Shown here piece by piece: positions 51,327 to 58,698 of a DNA stretch of 64,000 bases. The notes below the pieces were generated by a model that had not been told where the DNA came from, did not search any database, and saw only the letters and a list, made by a program, of their open reading frames with translations. Position numbers and translations under genes: made by a program. Each line of letters starts with the position of its first letter. Within the stretch, counting starts at the first letter, position 1. Location of the stretch: assembly GCA_040772685.1 (NCBI GenBank), contig JAXGXQ010000006.1, positions 62,001 through 126,000 of the forward strand, written 5' to 3'. The DNA comes from JAXGXQ01 sp040772685 (GTDB lineage Bacteria > Bacillota > Clostridia > Saccharofermentanales > UBA5734).

Positions 51327-52568
51327 ATGAACGCTTTACTGATTGACAATGACTTGAAAACCCTGACAAAACTGGGTAATTTATTGAGCCGTGACGGACG
51401 TTTCAGTAGTATCTGGTACTGCTCGGAACCTGCAGTGGCTTTAAAGCAGGTTAAGCAGCAGCTCCCGGAAGTAATATTTTTAGCCGCTCGTTTTATTAGT
51501 TCAAGCGAAGCCAGTTCTTCTGCCAACGCTGGCGGCGGCATTGCTCTGGCAAATCAAATCCGGCGCAATTTTCCCATTGTAAACCTGATTTTTTTGGCCG
51601 CTGAAACTGGCGACGCCTACGCGGCATTCCAAAGCTATCCACTGGCATTTCTATGTAAGCCGCTGAAAATGAGCAATTTGAAGCCTGTACTCGACCGGCT
51701 TTTCTTCGTGACGTCTCTAACAAACGTGGGTGAAGCATATGCCTGCGGAGCAGTAACGTCTGTAAACGAAGCTGCTGAGAATATTTGCGGGAGAATTATC
51801 AATAATAAAGAAAATATTACAGACGGAAGCCGTATGCTGTATCCAATACATTGTTTTGGGAATTTTGAAATCAGCCAACCACATAATCCGGAGATAAAGC
51901 TGAAGCTGCCTACTCGTTTAAGTAGAGATCTGCTTGCCTTTATGATTGTAAATCTGGATCGAACAGTGTCGCGCGACGAACTCATGAGTTGCTTGTTGCC
52001 AAAACGTACTGGCGAACGGGCTGTTAACCTGTTGCACGTCAACCTGTATAAACTGCGGCGGTTTCTGGAACAAAACAGGCACATTCTTGGTGACACAGCA
52101 ATCAATGAATGTTATCGCCTGCGATTGCCCATGGGTATTTGCGATTTGGCCGATTACACACGTTTCGTGCGCAGCCAAATCAAAGTATCGGCTAAGACTA
52201 TCAAAGAAGCTGAATTTTATGCTTCTCTTTGGCGTGGAACTTGTTTTGCTCCTGAGAATTACCCTTGGAGTGATGATTTGCAGACGGAACTTGAGGTCGC
52301 ACAGGAAAATCTACTCCTCAAGATTGCAGACTACCGCTGGCAGCAAAATGAGCCGCGACAGAGCGAAGCCGCGCTTAAATCTTTAATCCAGCTGAATCCA
52401 CTTTCGGAAGACGGCCACTGCAATTTGCTTGATCAATATTTACAGCGGCAGGAACGGCGCAAGTATATCCGCGAATTTGAAGAATATCAGAAAATAATGC
52501 GCGAAGAACTCGACATTAATGTGGACGGGCGTTATCAGGAAGCGTATCAGCGGCTGATCTGTTCGTGA
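51327..52568 (+). CDS. BTAD/SARP-like regulator with degenerate receiver domain
   Basis: 413 residues in three parts: a receiver-like domain (1-125), a winged-helix DNA-binding domain of the OmpR/SARP type (about 165-265, with VNLLHVNLYKLRRFL) and a BTAD tetratricopeptide-like domain (about 270-410). In the receiver, D7/D9 and K111 (FLCKPLK) remain, but the phosphoacceptor position after strand 3 is Ala (FLAARF, A53) and the switch Thr/Ser is Ala (FLAAET). It should therefore not be controlled by phosphorylation. ATG 51327 has AGG 8 bp upstream; a GTG two codons earlier is possible. Targets unknown; the adjacent sigma and TasA-like genes are candidates. Confidence 0.8.
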   Translation: MNALLIDNDLKTLTKLGNLLSRDGRFSSIWYCSEPAVALKQVKQQLPEVIFLAARFISSSEASSSANAGGGIALANQIRRNFPIVNLIFLAAETGDAYAAFQSYPLAFLCKPLKMSNLKPVLDRLFFVTSLTNVGEAYACGAVTSVNEAAENICGRIINNKENITDGSRMLYPIHCFGNFEISQPHNPEIKLKLPTRLSRDLLAFMIVNLDRTVSRDELMSCLLPKRTGERAVNLLHVNLYKLRRFLEQNRHILGDTAINECYRLRLPMGICDLADYTRFVRSQIKVSAKTIKEAEFYASLWRGTCFAPENYPWSDDLQTELEVAQENLLLKIADYRWQQNEPRQSEAALKSLIQLNPLSEDGHCNLLDQYLQRQERRKYIREFEEYQKIMREELDINVDGRYQEAYQRLICS

Positions 52569-52574
52569 AATAGA

Positions 52575-52614
52575 AAAAGGGCGGTCATGCTGCACATTGT
52601 CATACCGCCCTTTT
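52575..52614. terminator. Bidirectional intrinsic terminator
   Basis: AAAAGGGCGGT (52575-52585) and ACCGCCCTTTT (52604-52614) pair perfectly, with T/A-runs on both sides, between the convergent regulator and anti-sigma genes. Confidence 0.88.
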
Positions 52615-52661
52615 CAGGTAACGTATCAGATAATTTAATTGTTGTTCTTCCCGGATTTTGT

Positions 52662-54353
52662 TTACTTGACGTTATAATATTTCTCTTCCCAAGTAGCATC
52701 GCCTCTGCTGACGTCCCATTTACCGAAAGAACCACCGTAGGCGTAAATTTCGAAGCTGTACTTAACTCCCTTATTCCAGGCCTCGCCCTGGTACATCGGC
52801 TTTGAATCATCCCACTTGAAATCGATCTTCTGCACAAAGGTATTAGAATTGCCCGATTTGGCAATCACGCTGTTGGCTGCTTGGTTCATTGAAATCATTT
52901 TTGGCAGGGCAGCAGCGTATTTATCCCAGTCGTTGTCGTTGCCGACATCCCATTTTACAAAAGCTCTGGTTCTGGCATTAAGTTCAAAAACTACTCTGCT
53001 GCCGTTCTTTACCGCTTCGCCCTTATACAATGGATTGCTCTCGTCATAGGTATACTCAATTTTTTCAATGATACCGGTCTTGTGGGCACTGACGCCGAAT
53101 TTGCTGATCACCATGTTGCGTGCTTCACTCGCTGTAAGCCTTGTTATTCTCTGAGCTTGCGAGCCAGATGTTTCACCGCTGGAAGATGTCGATTTTTGTG
53201 TACTGGTTGATGTTGTTTCTTTTCTGCTTGTTGCAGTAGTTTCCTCATCATCGTCGCGCTCAGACTGTATGGTGGTCGGCCGGGTTGTTACTTCCGTCAT
53301 CCCGGTTGTCGGGCTTGTTGAGGGTACAGTTGTTGGGGCGACAGGCCTGTCGTCATCGTCATCGTTATCGTCATAGTCATCAGATTCATATCCAACAATC
53401 GCGCCGCTGCGGGCATCGATTTTGTGTTCGTATTCAAGCCCGTTGAAGTTGAATTCTACCTCGTATAGGAATTTGCCTTCAGCGAAGTCCAGTTCCGACT
53501 CAAGTTCGCGCACAGAACTGCGCTCGGCGCCGACGTGAGCTAAGGCTATGTCGGCCGCTTTATCGACACCAATGTAGGCGCCGGCGTTTGCTTTGCCGCT
53601 GGCAGACATGCCAGGCAATTCAGGCTTTCTGGCTTCCACCAGTAGATTCAACTCATGAATCGAAAGCTTTGCCAGCTCCTCAAACGAATAAGACTCATCT
53701 GTCTTTATCAGCTGACGGATAATATTGGCTTTGCCATGGGTTATTCCATAAGTTGCAGCGAGTTCATCGAGATCATCGTCGGCTTTGAGATTCTGGCTCA
53801 TTACAGCCCCATTGACAGCGCTGGCGCGAAGCAAACCGGAAATTTCATTGCGCAGTTTGGCTTGTAAAGCCGAGCCCTTGCTGCTATTGCGATTTTCAAC
53901 GCTGATCAGAATTGAATTCTCATTGTTATCAATATAACCGTTCTTAAGCATTGAACCGATTAAAGCGTTAACAGCCACCTCCAAGTCTGTATTCTTGAAG
54001 TTCATGTCACCAACCACTTGTTTGCCTTCAGGGTTAAGCGCATTAACTGCCAGGACTTTTTCATTCCTATTGACCTTCAGCTCCAGGCTGGGGTTAACAT
54101 CGAAAGAAACAAGGGAATCGACAGCGCGTGCTCCATATATGGAATAACTGGCCACACCTGCGATTACAAATACAAATACGGCGGCCGCAGCTGCTGCGGA
54201 CCGTAACCAACGCGGTCTGTTTCTTTTATTTGGATTCATCTCTATCACCTTTCCTCTAGCTTTATCACTATCGGAGAGGATCGAATTAAGGACGTCCGGA
54301 ACTGCGTGTTCAACAGCATTTCGGATTTTTTGGTTTATCTCTGCATGTTTCAT
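52662..54353 (-). CDS. RsgI-type anti-sigma factor with three PepSY domains
   Basis: 563 residues. A cytoplasmic part (1-48) holds the sigma partner; one membrane helix (about 50-72) follows. Next is the RsgI middle domain with VSFDVNPSLELKVNRNEK; the Asn87-Pro88 pair is where RsgI proteins are known to self-cleave. A long extracytoplasmic region has a first PepSY domain (about 255-320, IGVDKAADIALAHVG), a low-complexity Asp/Thr/Ser linker (about 325-400) that should span the wall, and two more PepSY-like domains (LTASEARNMVISKFG, ISMNQAANSVIAKSG). It shares one nucleotide (TAATG) with the sigma gene upstream. Unlike cellulosome RsgI proteins it has no carbohydrate-binding module. Confidence 0.87.
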   Translation of the reverse strand: MKHAEINQKIRNAVEHAVPDVLNSILSDSDKARGKVIEMNPNKRNRPRWLRSAAAAAAVFVFVIAGVASYSIYGARAVDSLVSFDVNPSLELKVNRNEKVLAVNALNPEGKQVVGDMNFKNTDLEVAVNALIGSMLKNGYIDNNENSILISVENRNSSKGSALQAKLRNEISGLLRASAVNGAVMSQNLKADDDLDELAATYGITHGKANIIRQLIKTDESYSFEELAKLSIHELNLLVEARKPELPGMSASGKANAGAYIGVDKAADIALAHVGAERSSVRELESELDFAEGKFLYEVEFNFNGLEYEHKIDARSGAIVGYESDDYDDNDDDDDRPVAPTTVPSTSPTTGMTEVTTRPTTIQSERDDDEETTATSRKETTSTSTQKSTSSSGETSGSQAQRITRLTASEARNMVISKFGVSAHKTGIIEKIEYTYDESNPLYKGEAVKNGSRVVFELNARTRAFVKWDVGNDNDWDKYAAALPKMISMNQAANSVIAKSGNSNTFVQKIDFKWDDSKPMYQGEAWNKGVKYSFEIYAYGGSFGKWDVSRGDATWEEKYYNVK

Positions 54354-54931
54354 TATTGTTCTCCCTCCGTTAGTAATTGTTTCAGTTTCTTAATTGCCCG
54401 ACTGTATTTTGAAATAACAGTTGATAGTGGCAGAGCAAGCACTTCTGCAAGTTCCCTGTGCTTGAAGCCGGAAACTGCGTGAAGCATAACAATTTGGCGT
54501 TCTTCATCTGTCAGCTGCCCAATGCAATTTTCCAGAACCAGACGATCTTCAGGAGTCAGGTTCGGCAACATAGTGAGTGAATCTTTCCACTCTTCAGGCG
54601 GCAAATCGACTGTTTTCTGACGCTCGCGAATTTTCATCAGACTCAGGTTTCGTGTTATCGTCAGAATCCAGGCAAGCGGTTTGCCCTTGCTGCTGTATTG
54701 CCCTGCCGCCGAGTAGATCTGCAGATAAGTATCGTGCAAAACATCCTCGGCATCAGCCGCGTTTTTCAAAATCGAAAGAGCTAATCCGAAAACCGGGATC
54801 TTTGTTAAACCATAAATTTCTGCAAGCGCGTTTTTGTCTTGGCGAGCCATACGGTCCATATAAAGATCCAGCAATTCATTGTCCGGTTCTTCGGAAGCTT
54901 GATTAATTGACGTCAAAAAAACTAAACTCAT
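54353..54931 (-). CDS. ECF-type RNA polymerase sigma factor
   Basis: 192 residues. Region 2 contains LALSILKNAADAEDVLHDTYLQIYSAAGQY and AWILTITRNLSLMKIRERQK; region 4 is LTDEERQIVMLHAVSGFKHRELAEVLALPLSTVISKYSRAIKKLKQLL. Regions 1 and 3 are absent, as in ECF sigma factors. It is translationally coupled to an RsgI-type anti-sigma factor. RsgI proteins usually pair with SigI, so an ECF partner is worth noting. SD AAGGAG is 6 bp before the ATG. Confidence 0.92.
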   Translation of the reverse strand: MSLVFLTSINQASEEPDNELLDLYMDRMARQDKNALAEIYGLTKIPVFGLALSILKNAADAEDVLHDTYLQIYSAAGQYSSKGKPLAWILTITRNLSLMKIRERQKTVDLPPEEWKDSLTMLPNLTPEDRLVLENCIGQLTDEERQIVMLHAVSGFKHRELAEVLALPLSTVISKYSRAIKKLKQLLTEGEQ

Positions 54932-55006
54932 CTTTTGCTCCTTCTATGTAATTAATGCACCAGCACCCTGTTTTATTGCATAAAAAATAAATCTTTGTCG
55001 AAATGA

Positions 55007-55038
55007 CAAGTACCAGAAATAATAATCCCTGGTACTTG
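55007..55038. repeat. Perfect 10-bp inverted repeat upstream of the sigma gene
   Basis: CAAGTACCAG (55007-55016) and CTGGTACTTG (55029-55038), with a 12-nt AT-rich loop. It lies 76 bp before the ECF sigma start and has no T-run, so it may be an operator rather than a terminator. The rest of 54932-55150 shows nothing else assignable. Confidence 0.5.
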
Positions 55039-55150
55039 TATAGTTTGGACATATGATGACAAAGTTGAAAGTAATTCACTTAATTAATCAACATTTATCA
55101 GTAAATTTTACCAAAAGACAAACTGATCTGCCGGTTTTTTAGTTACGTGT

Positions 55151-55312
55151 TTAGTCATCAGCTTTAGCAGCTGCAACATGCACTGTAAAACCAGTATGGC
55201 AATTCAGAACGTAGCGGGCTTGAACAGTCGAACCTGTGATCCGTAAAAAAGCAGGCACAAGCAAAACAATTAATAGCAGGATCACGAAGAAAGCAAAGTG
55301 TTTGTCAGACAT
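55151..55312 (-). CDS. Small 53-residue membrane/secreted peptide
   Basis: The frame MSDKHFAFFVILLLIVLLVP starts at 55312 with an AGGAAGG site about 10 bp upstream and stops with TAA at 55151. Residues 6-24 are a hydrophobic helix; a 29-residue tail (starting ITGSTVQARYVLNCHTG) follows with a single Cys. The segment VQARYVLN recalls the 'ARYY' and 'AKYM' ends of the neighbouring TasA-like signal regions, which hints at processing or assembly with them. It follows the TasA-like gene by 27 nt in the same direction. No family recognised. Confidence 0.55.
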   Translation of the reverse strand: MSDKHFAFFVILLLIVLLVPAFLRITGSTVQARYVLNCHTGFTVHVAAAKADD

Positions 55313-55339
55313 AAATTATTTACCTTCCTGTTGTTGGGC

Positions 55340-55870
55340 CTAAGCATCGCTTTGCCGGGCACTTATTGTGATTAAGAATTGGTATGTGTTAGAGGTTGGA
55401 CTCAGCTCAGCTTCTGCCGGAAGCGCAACATTAAGCATATAGTCATGAAGCGTTGCTGTTGTGCCCAATGGTGATTTGGCTTCAAACCGACCATCCTGAG
55501 ACTTTGGGCAAAGTATCCAGTCACCGTTATCATCGAGCCAATACAGATTTGTAATTAACTCTGAAGGCTGCGGCCCTTCAGGTTCAACAGCAATTAGATA
55601 ATCACATACCACTTCACTTATTTCTCCCGAATCTGAACTGTTGGCGACACTGAATTTAAAATCAAGGCTTGTCCCTGGTTCCAGAGTACCCAGGTCAGCA
55701 TAAGCCTGCTGCGCCAATAAACGGATCTGCGGCCGGGCAACCCGCGCCTGGTCAACAGCCGAAACCCTTCGATAATAACGAGCCTCGGTTACAGTGACCG
55801 TGATCCCTGAAATCAAAATAAAAATGATCAAGATGGCTTCAAAGATAGCAATCCGTTTGGTTTGAATCAT
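55340..55870 (-). CDS. TasA-like surface protein (minus strand)
   Basis: 176 residues. The N-terminal hydrophobic segment (8-28, AIFEAILIIFILISGITVTVT) is followed by EARYYRRVSAVDQARVARPQI. The [KR]Y..V..VD.ARVA pattern also occurs in the TasA-like protein at 56722, which indicates a common SipW-type processing signal. The rest (about 55-170) is a beta-sandwich-like domain with PGTSLDFKFSVANSSDSGE, typical of TasA/camelysin-type fibre proteins. It is divergent from the second cluster arm at 56041. The function is inferred from the signal and fold pattern only. Confidence 0.65.
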   Translation of the reverse strand: MIQTKRIAIFEAILIIFILISGITVTVTEARYYRRVSAVDQARVARPQIRLLAQQAYADLGTLEPGTSLDFKFSVANSSDSGEISEVVCDYLIAVEPEGPQPSELITNLYWLDDNGDWILCPKSQDGRFEAKSPLGTTATLHDYMLNVALPAEAELSPTSNTYQFLITISARQSDA

Positions 55871-55954
55871 ATTGCCGACGCCTCCCGGAAATTCGAGATG
55901 TTTAGCAAAGCAAAAGCTACTGAAAACTGTTCAGGAGATTGTAACCTGCTTCTG

Positions 55955-55990
55955 TGAATCAATAATGAATCATTTTCCGATTCAGATTCA
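55955..55990. promoter_or_regulatory. Dyad array TGAATC x2 / GATTCA x2 in divergent promoter
   Basis: TGAATC occurs at 55955-55960 and 55966-55971, and its reverse complement GATTCA at 55979-55984 and 55985-55990, in the 170 bp between the two TasA/SipW arms. The symmetry around about 55973 fits a dimeric regulator binding two nested sites. Confidence 0.45.
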
Positions 55991-56040
55991 TTTCATTTGC
56001 TTCTGTTAGGGTATGGCAAATCGTTTCAGGAGGTCCGGTC

Positions 56041-56583
56041 ATGGGATCAGAAAGCTCAGGTCAAACCCGCGTAAATAGAGTCTCTGCAGCCTTTAGTTGG
56101 CTGCTTTTCGTCCTGCTAGTACCGATCATGCTGTTAAGCTTGAGCATTGTCATTCAGGCAATTCGTTTGCCCGATCAACTGCCGGTCATTTTTGGTTATA
56201 AGGCATTAATTCTAATGCCGTCAGGCAACAATTCCGACCGGGCGCTGGGATTAATCAAGACAATTGAGCCAACCGCTTTGGCAGTTGATGACTGGGTGGC
56301 GTATCGCGAAAACAATGCTTTTTATGTTGAACAAATCGCAGAAATTCAGGCTGTTAACAATGGCTACAGCATGCGGACCAAGTCAACTGCCAATGAGCAG
56401 ACAAAGCCAATACTGGTTGCCAAGGGACAGGTGGAAGGCCTTCTGATTCAAAGAATCCCCCGGTTAGGCAGTCTGGCGCTGTTTCTGCAAACGCCGATTG
56501 GCATGCTGCTTTGCTTTTTCCTGCCCTGCCTGTTGCTCTTATTACCAACGGCAAATTTCCGCAGGCAGAAGCAGACAGCTTGA
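56041..56583 (+). CDS. Degenerate SipW-like signal peptidase homologue
   Basis: 180 residues with a membrane helix at 17-42 and another at about 148-168. The stretch LPVIFGYKALILMPSGNN matches the start of the SipW catalytic region (F-G-Y then SGSM-x-P), but the Ser-Met-x-Pro box is not conserved. The catalytic His position, aligned with ITHRL of the protein at 57558, holds Glu97 (YVEQI). The later GDAN...D signature reads TKSTANEQTKP, so both acidic residues are gone. It should be inactive as a peptidase and may act as a partner, chaperone or decoy. A perfect SD (CAGGAGGT) supports the start. Confidence 0.7.
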   Translation: MGSESSGQTRVNRVSAAFSWLLFVLLVPIMLLSLSIVIQAIRLPDQLPVIFGYKALILMPSGNNSDRALGLIKTIEPTALAVDDWVAYRENNAFYVEQIAEIQAVNNGYSMRTKSTANEQTKPILVAKGQVEGLLIQRIPRLGSLALFLQTPIGMLLCFFLPCLLLLLPTANFRRQKQTA

Positions 56584-56618
56584 TGCTTGTATTAAACGCA
56601 AGTGAAAGGAGGTGGGCG

Positions 56619-56639
56619 ATGTTGTTTGGCTTTCCTTGA
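56619..56639 (+). CDS. Possible 6-residue leader ORF with perfect SD
   Basis: AAAGGAGGTG precedes ATG 56619, which opens the frame MLFGFP ending in TGA at 56637-56639. A TTGCC/GGCAA mini-hairpin follows. It sits 80 bp before the TasA-like gene. It may be a leader peptide or the relic of a longer gene. Confidence 0.25.
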   Translation: MLFGFP

Positions 56640-56721
56640 TCAGTTGCCGGAGGCAAATTACAAAGACTGAGAATTTACAATTTGGAACAACTTGGAAAAT
56701 TTCTACACTATGGAGGAGCAA

Positions 56722-57474
56722 ATGACCAATAAAAAAGCTTTTAGAACCCCGTTGATTCTGCTGATTGCCGCGATTATGACGCTTTCTCTTGCATCAGGCA
56801 CGATGGCCAAATATATGCAGACCGTAAGAAGTGTCGATACTGCCCGGGTTGCCCAGTTTCAAGTGGATGTGTCATCAAATGACGCTCGTAATGGCGTTGA
56901 CGACCAGACAAACTGGACGACTGAAGCAGCACTGGTCAACCTGTTGAGCACAACAAATGATGATACTGGCATTTACAATGAAAGCGAAACAGACTTTGAC
57001 CGCAACGGTGGCATCAAGCTGGTGGCACCAGGAAGCACAGGCAGCTTCCAGATCAACGTCAACAATAAAAGTGAAGTCGCTGTAAAAACAAGCTTCGATT
57101 TCAGCGAAACTTTTGTTGACGGCCAGAAAATCCCGTTGGTTTATACCTTTGCCGGCAAAAATTACTCCAGCTACGGCGAAGAAAATAGTGTCGTTGGAGG
57201 ACAATTAATTAGCGGTTCTTTGGCTGATTTAGGCGATGCTATTGCAGCCGCAATCGGTGAAATCAAAGCCAGCAACGGCACTGCTGCAGTTACCGCTCCT
57301 GTGCAGAATATTAGCTGGAGTTGGGCATTTACCGGCAGCGACCTGCAAACTGATCTTAAAGACACAGCTTTAGCAGTTGATTCAGATCCTGATACTCTTG
57401 GCCAACCTACCATCACACTCGCTGTCACTTGTACAGTTGAACAACTAGATACTTTTACTGATACCGAAGCCTGA
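56722..57474 (+). CDS. TasA-like SipW-dependent surface protein
   Basis: 250 residues. The signal segment (FRTPLILLIAAIMTLSLASG) is followed by AKYMQTVRSVDTARVAQFQVD, a motif typical of SipW-dependent substrates and repeated in the divergent protein at 55340. The mature domain has GSTGSFQINVNNKSEVAVKTS and ends in strands such as ITLAVTCTVEQLDT, compatible with a jelly-roll fibre subunit that polymerises by strand donation (known for TasA). GGAGG lies 6-7 bp before ATG 56722; the upstream extension of the frame lacks support. A signal peptidase gene follows after a hairpin, the usual layout for a substrate and its peptidase. Confidence 0.78.
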   Translation: MTNKKAFRTPLILLIAAIMTLSLASGTMAKYMQTVRSVDTARVAQFQVDVSSNDARNGVDDQTNWTTEAALVNLLSTTNDDTGIYNESETDFDRNGGIKLVAPGSTGSFQINVNNKSEVAVKTSFDFSETFVDGQKIPLVYTFAGKNYSSYGEENSVVGGQLISGSLADLGDAIAAAIGEIKASNGTAAVTAPVQNISWSWAFTGSDLQTDLKDTALAVDSDPDTLGQPTITLAVTCTVEQLDTFTDTEA

Positions 57475-57497
57475 TTGCAAACTCTTGCCCGCAAAAT

Positions 57498-57531
57498 TCC
57501 CGCTGCTGTACCGTTGTGTATGGCAGCGGGA
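57498..57531 (+). terminator. Hairpin between TasA-like and SipW genes
   Basis: TCCCGCTGC (57498-57506) and GCAGCGGGA (57523-57531) pair perfectly, with only a short T-stretch afterwards. As a leaky terminator it would give much more substrate mRNA than peptidase mRNA. Confidence 0.5.
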
Positions 57532-57557
57532 GTTTCAGCTTCAAAGCTCCTGAAAAA

Positions 57558-58028
57558 ATGAGGAACAATGAATTGACGGAAAAAACATCAGTGCGAACCC
57601 GCCTCTTTTCCTGCTTGAGCGTGATTATCAGTATCTGCCTGATTCTGATCTTGGCTTTTAATCTGTATTTTCCGCTGGCTCGCAGAATCAGTGGCCAGGA
57701 CTACCCGAGTCTGTTTGGCTGGCGTCAGGCGGTTGTACTCACCAGCAGTATGCTGCCAACCTTAGCCGCCGGCGACTTGATTCTTATCCACGAGGCTGCA
57801 AGCTACGAGCCCGGTGATATTTTGACTTATCAAACAGAGGGCAGCCTTATAACCCATCGCTTACAGGCAGTAGATCCTGCCGGCTTCGTCCTGCAGGGGG
57901 ATGCCAATCTCTCAGCCGATCGACCCGTTCAACCGCAACAGATTCTGGGGAGAATGGTCTTGCGGATACCAGCTATAGGTCAGCCGGGGAAATGGCTGCG
58001 CTCACTCCTGAAAACGCTTGACAGATAA
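57558..58028 (+). CDS. SipW-type signal peptidase I
   Basis: 156 residues with an N-terminal membrane helix (about 16-40) and a catalytic part with LTSSMLPTL (nucleophile Ser64), GDILTYQTEGSLITHRL (His100, the ER-type/SipW base in place of Lys) and LQGDANLSADRPV. All three SipW signatures are intact. It should cleave the TasA-like proteins encoded nearby. ATG 57558 is chosen; TTG 57573 with GAGGA 8 bp upstream is a fair alternative, and the longer frame from 57516 begins within the hairpin. It lies 83 bp after the TasA-like gene. Confidence 0.82.
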   Translation: MRNNELTEKTSVRTRLFSCLSVIISICLILILAFNLYFPLARRISGQDYPSLFGWRQAVVLTSSMLPTLAAGDLILIHEAASYEPGDILTYQTEGSLITHRLQAVDPAGFVLQGDANLSADRPVQPQQILGRMVLRIPAIGQPGKWLRSLLKTLDR

Positions 58029-58068
58029 TCCTGTCGGCGCAACAATCGAGCAATAAAGGGGAGCGAGC

Positions 58069-58590
58069 ATGATGAACGAAAAACAAAACGCGTATAAACT
58101 CTTGGTAATCGAATCAGCTGAACAGATTGCCAGGCTGGCTGCACTGGCAAATGAAATCTGGACAGAGCATTACGCAGGCATAATTGGTTCCGAGCAAACC
58201 AGATATATGCTGGATAATTTCCAAAGCAGCGACGCTATAACAACTGATATCAGGGATAAAGGTTACCGTTATACAGTCGCGGAGATTGACGGACGTTGGC
58301 TGGGGTACTCCGCTACAGTTTTACACTCTGAGGATGTACTTTTTTTGAGCAAACTCTATGTACATAAAGCCAGTCGCGGCTTAGGAATTGGCCGTGTTTT
58401 ATTTGCTGACGCTGCCGACCAGGCCCGGAGGGCAGGCTGCATTAGCATCGAATTGACAGTTAACCGCCACAATAAAGACAGCGTTGCTGTCTATAAGCAC
58501 TTGGGCTGCAAACTTTTGCGTGAACAGCGGGTGGATATCGGGCAAGGTTTCTTTATGGACGATTTTGTTTTCAGATGTCCGCTTAACTAG
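58069..58590 (+). CDS. GNAT family N-acetyltransferase
   Basis: 173 residues. Acetyl-CoA-binding motif A is seen as LYVHKASRGLGIGRVLFADAADQARRAG (R-G-x-G-I-G), and ELTVNRHNKDSVAVYKHLGCKLL forms motif B. The N-terminal part resembles the RimI/YhbS-like small-molecule acetyltransferases. Two in-frame ATGs lie together at 58069 and 58072, with GGGGAG upstream. It is probably the last gene after sipW but not functionally tied to it. Confidence 0.88.
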   Translation: MMNEKQNAYKLLVIESAEQIARLAALANEIWTEHYAGIIGSEQTRYMLDNFQSSDAITTDIRDKGYRYTVAEIDGRWLGYSATVLHSEDVLFLSKLYVHKASRGLGIGRVLFADAADQARRAGCISIELTVNRHNKDSVAVYKHLGCKLLREQRVDIGQGFFMDDFVFRCPLN

Positions 58591-58698
58591 CGCCCGATAA
58601 CTAGCGATCAGTTACGGCAGACTGCGGAATCCGGCGTTATCATATGGTACAATAAACCGGATTAAATCGCTGTTGCTAACTGAAAGCGAGGTTACTAG

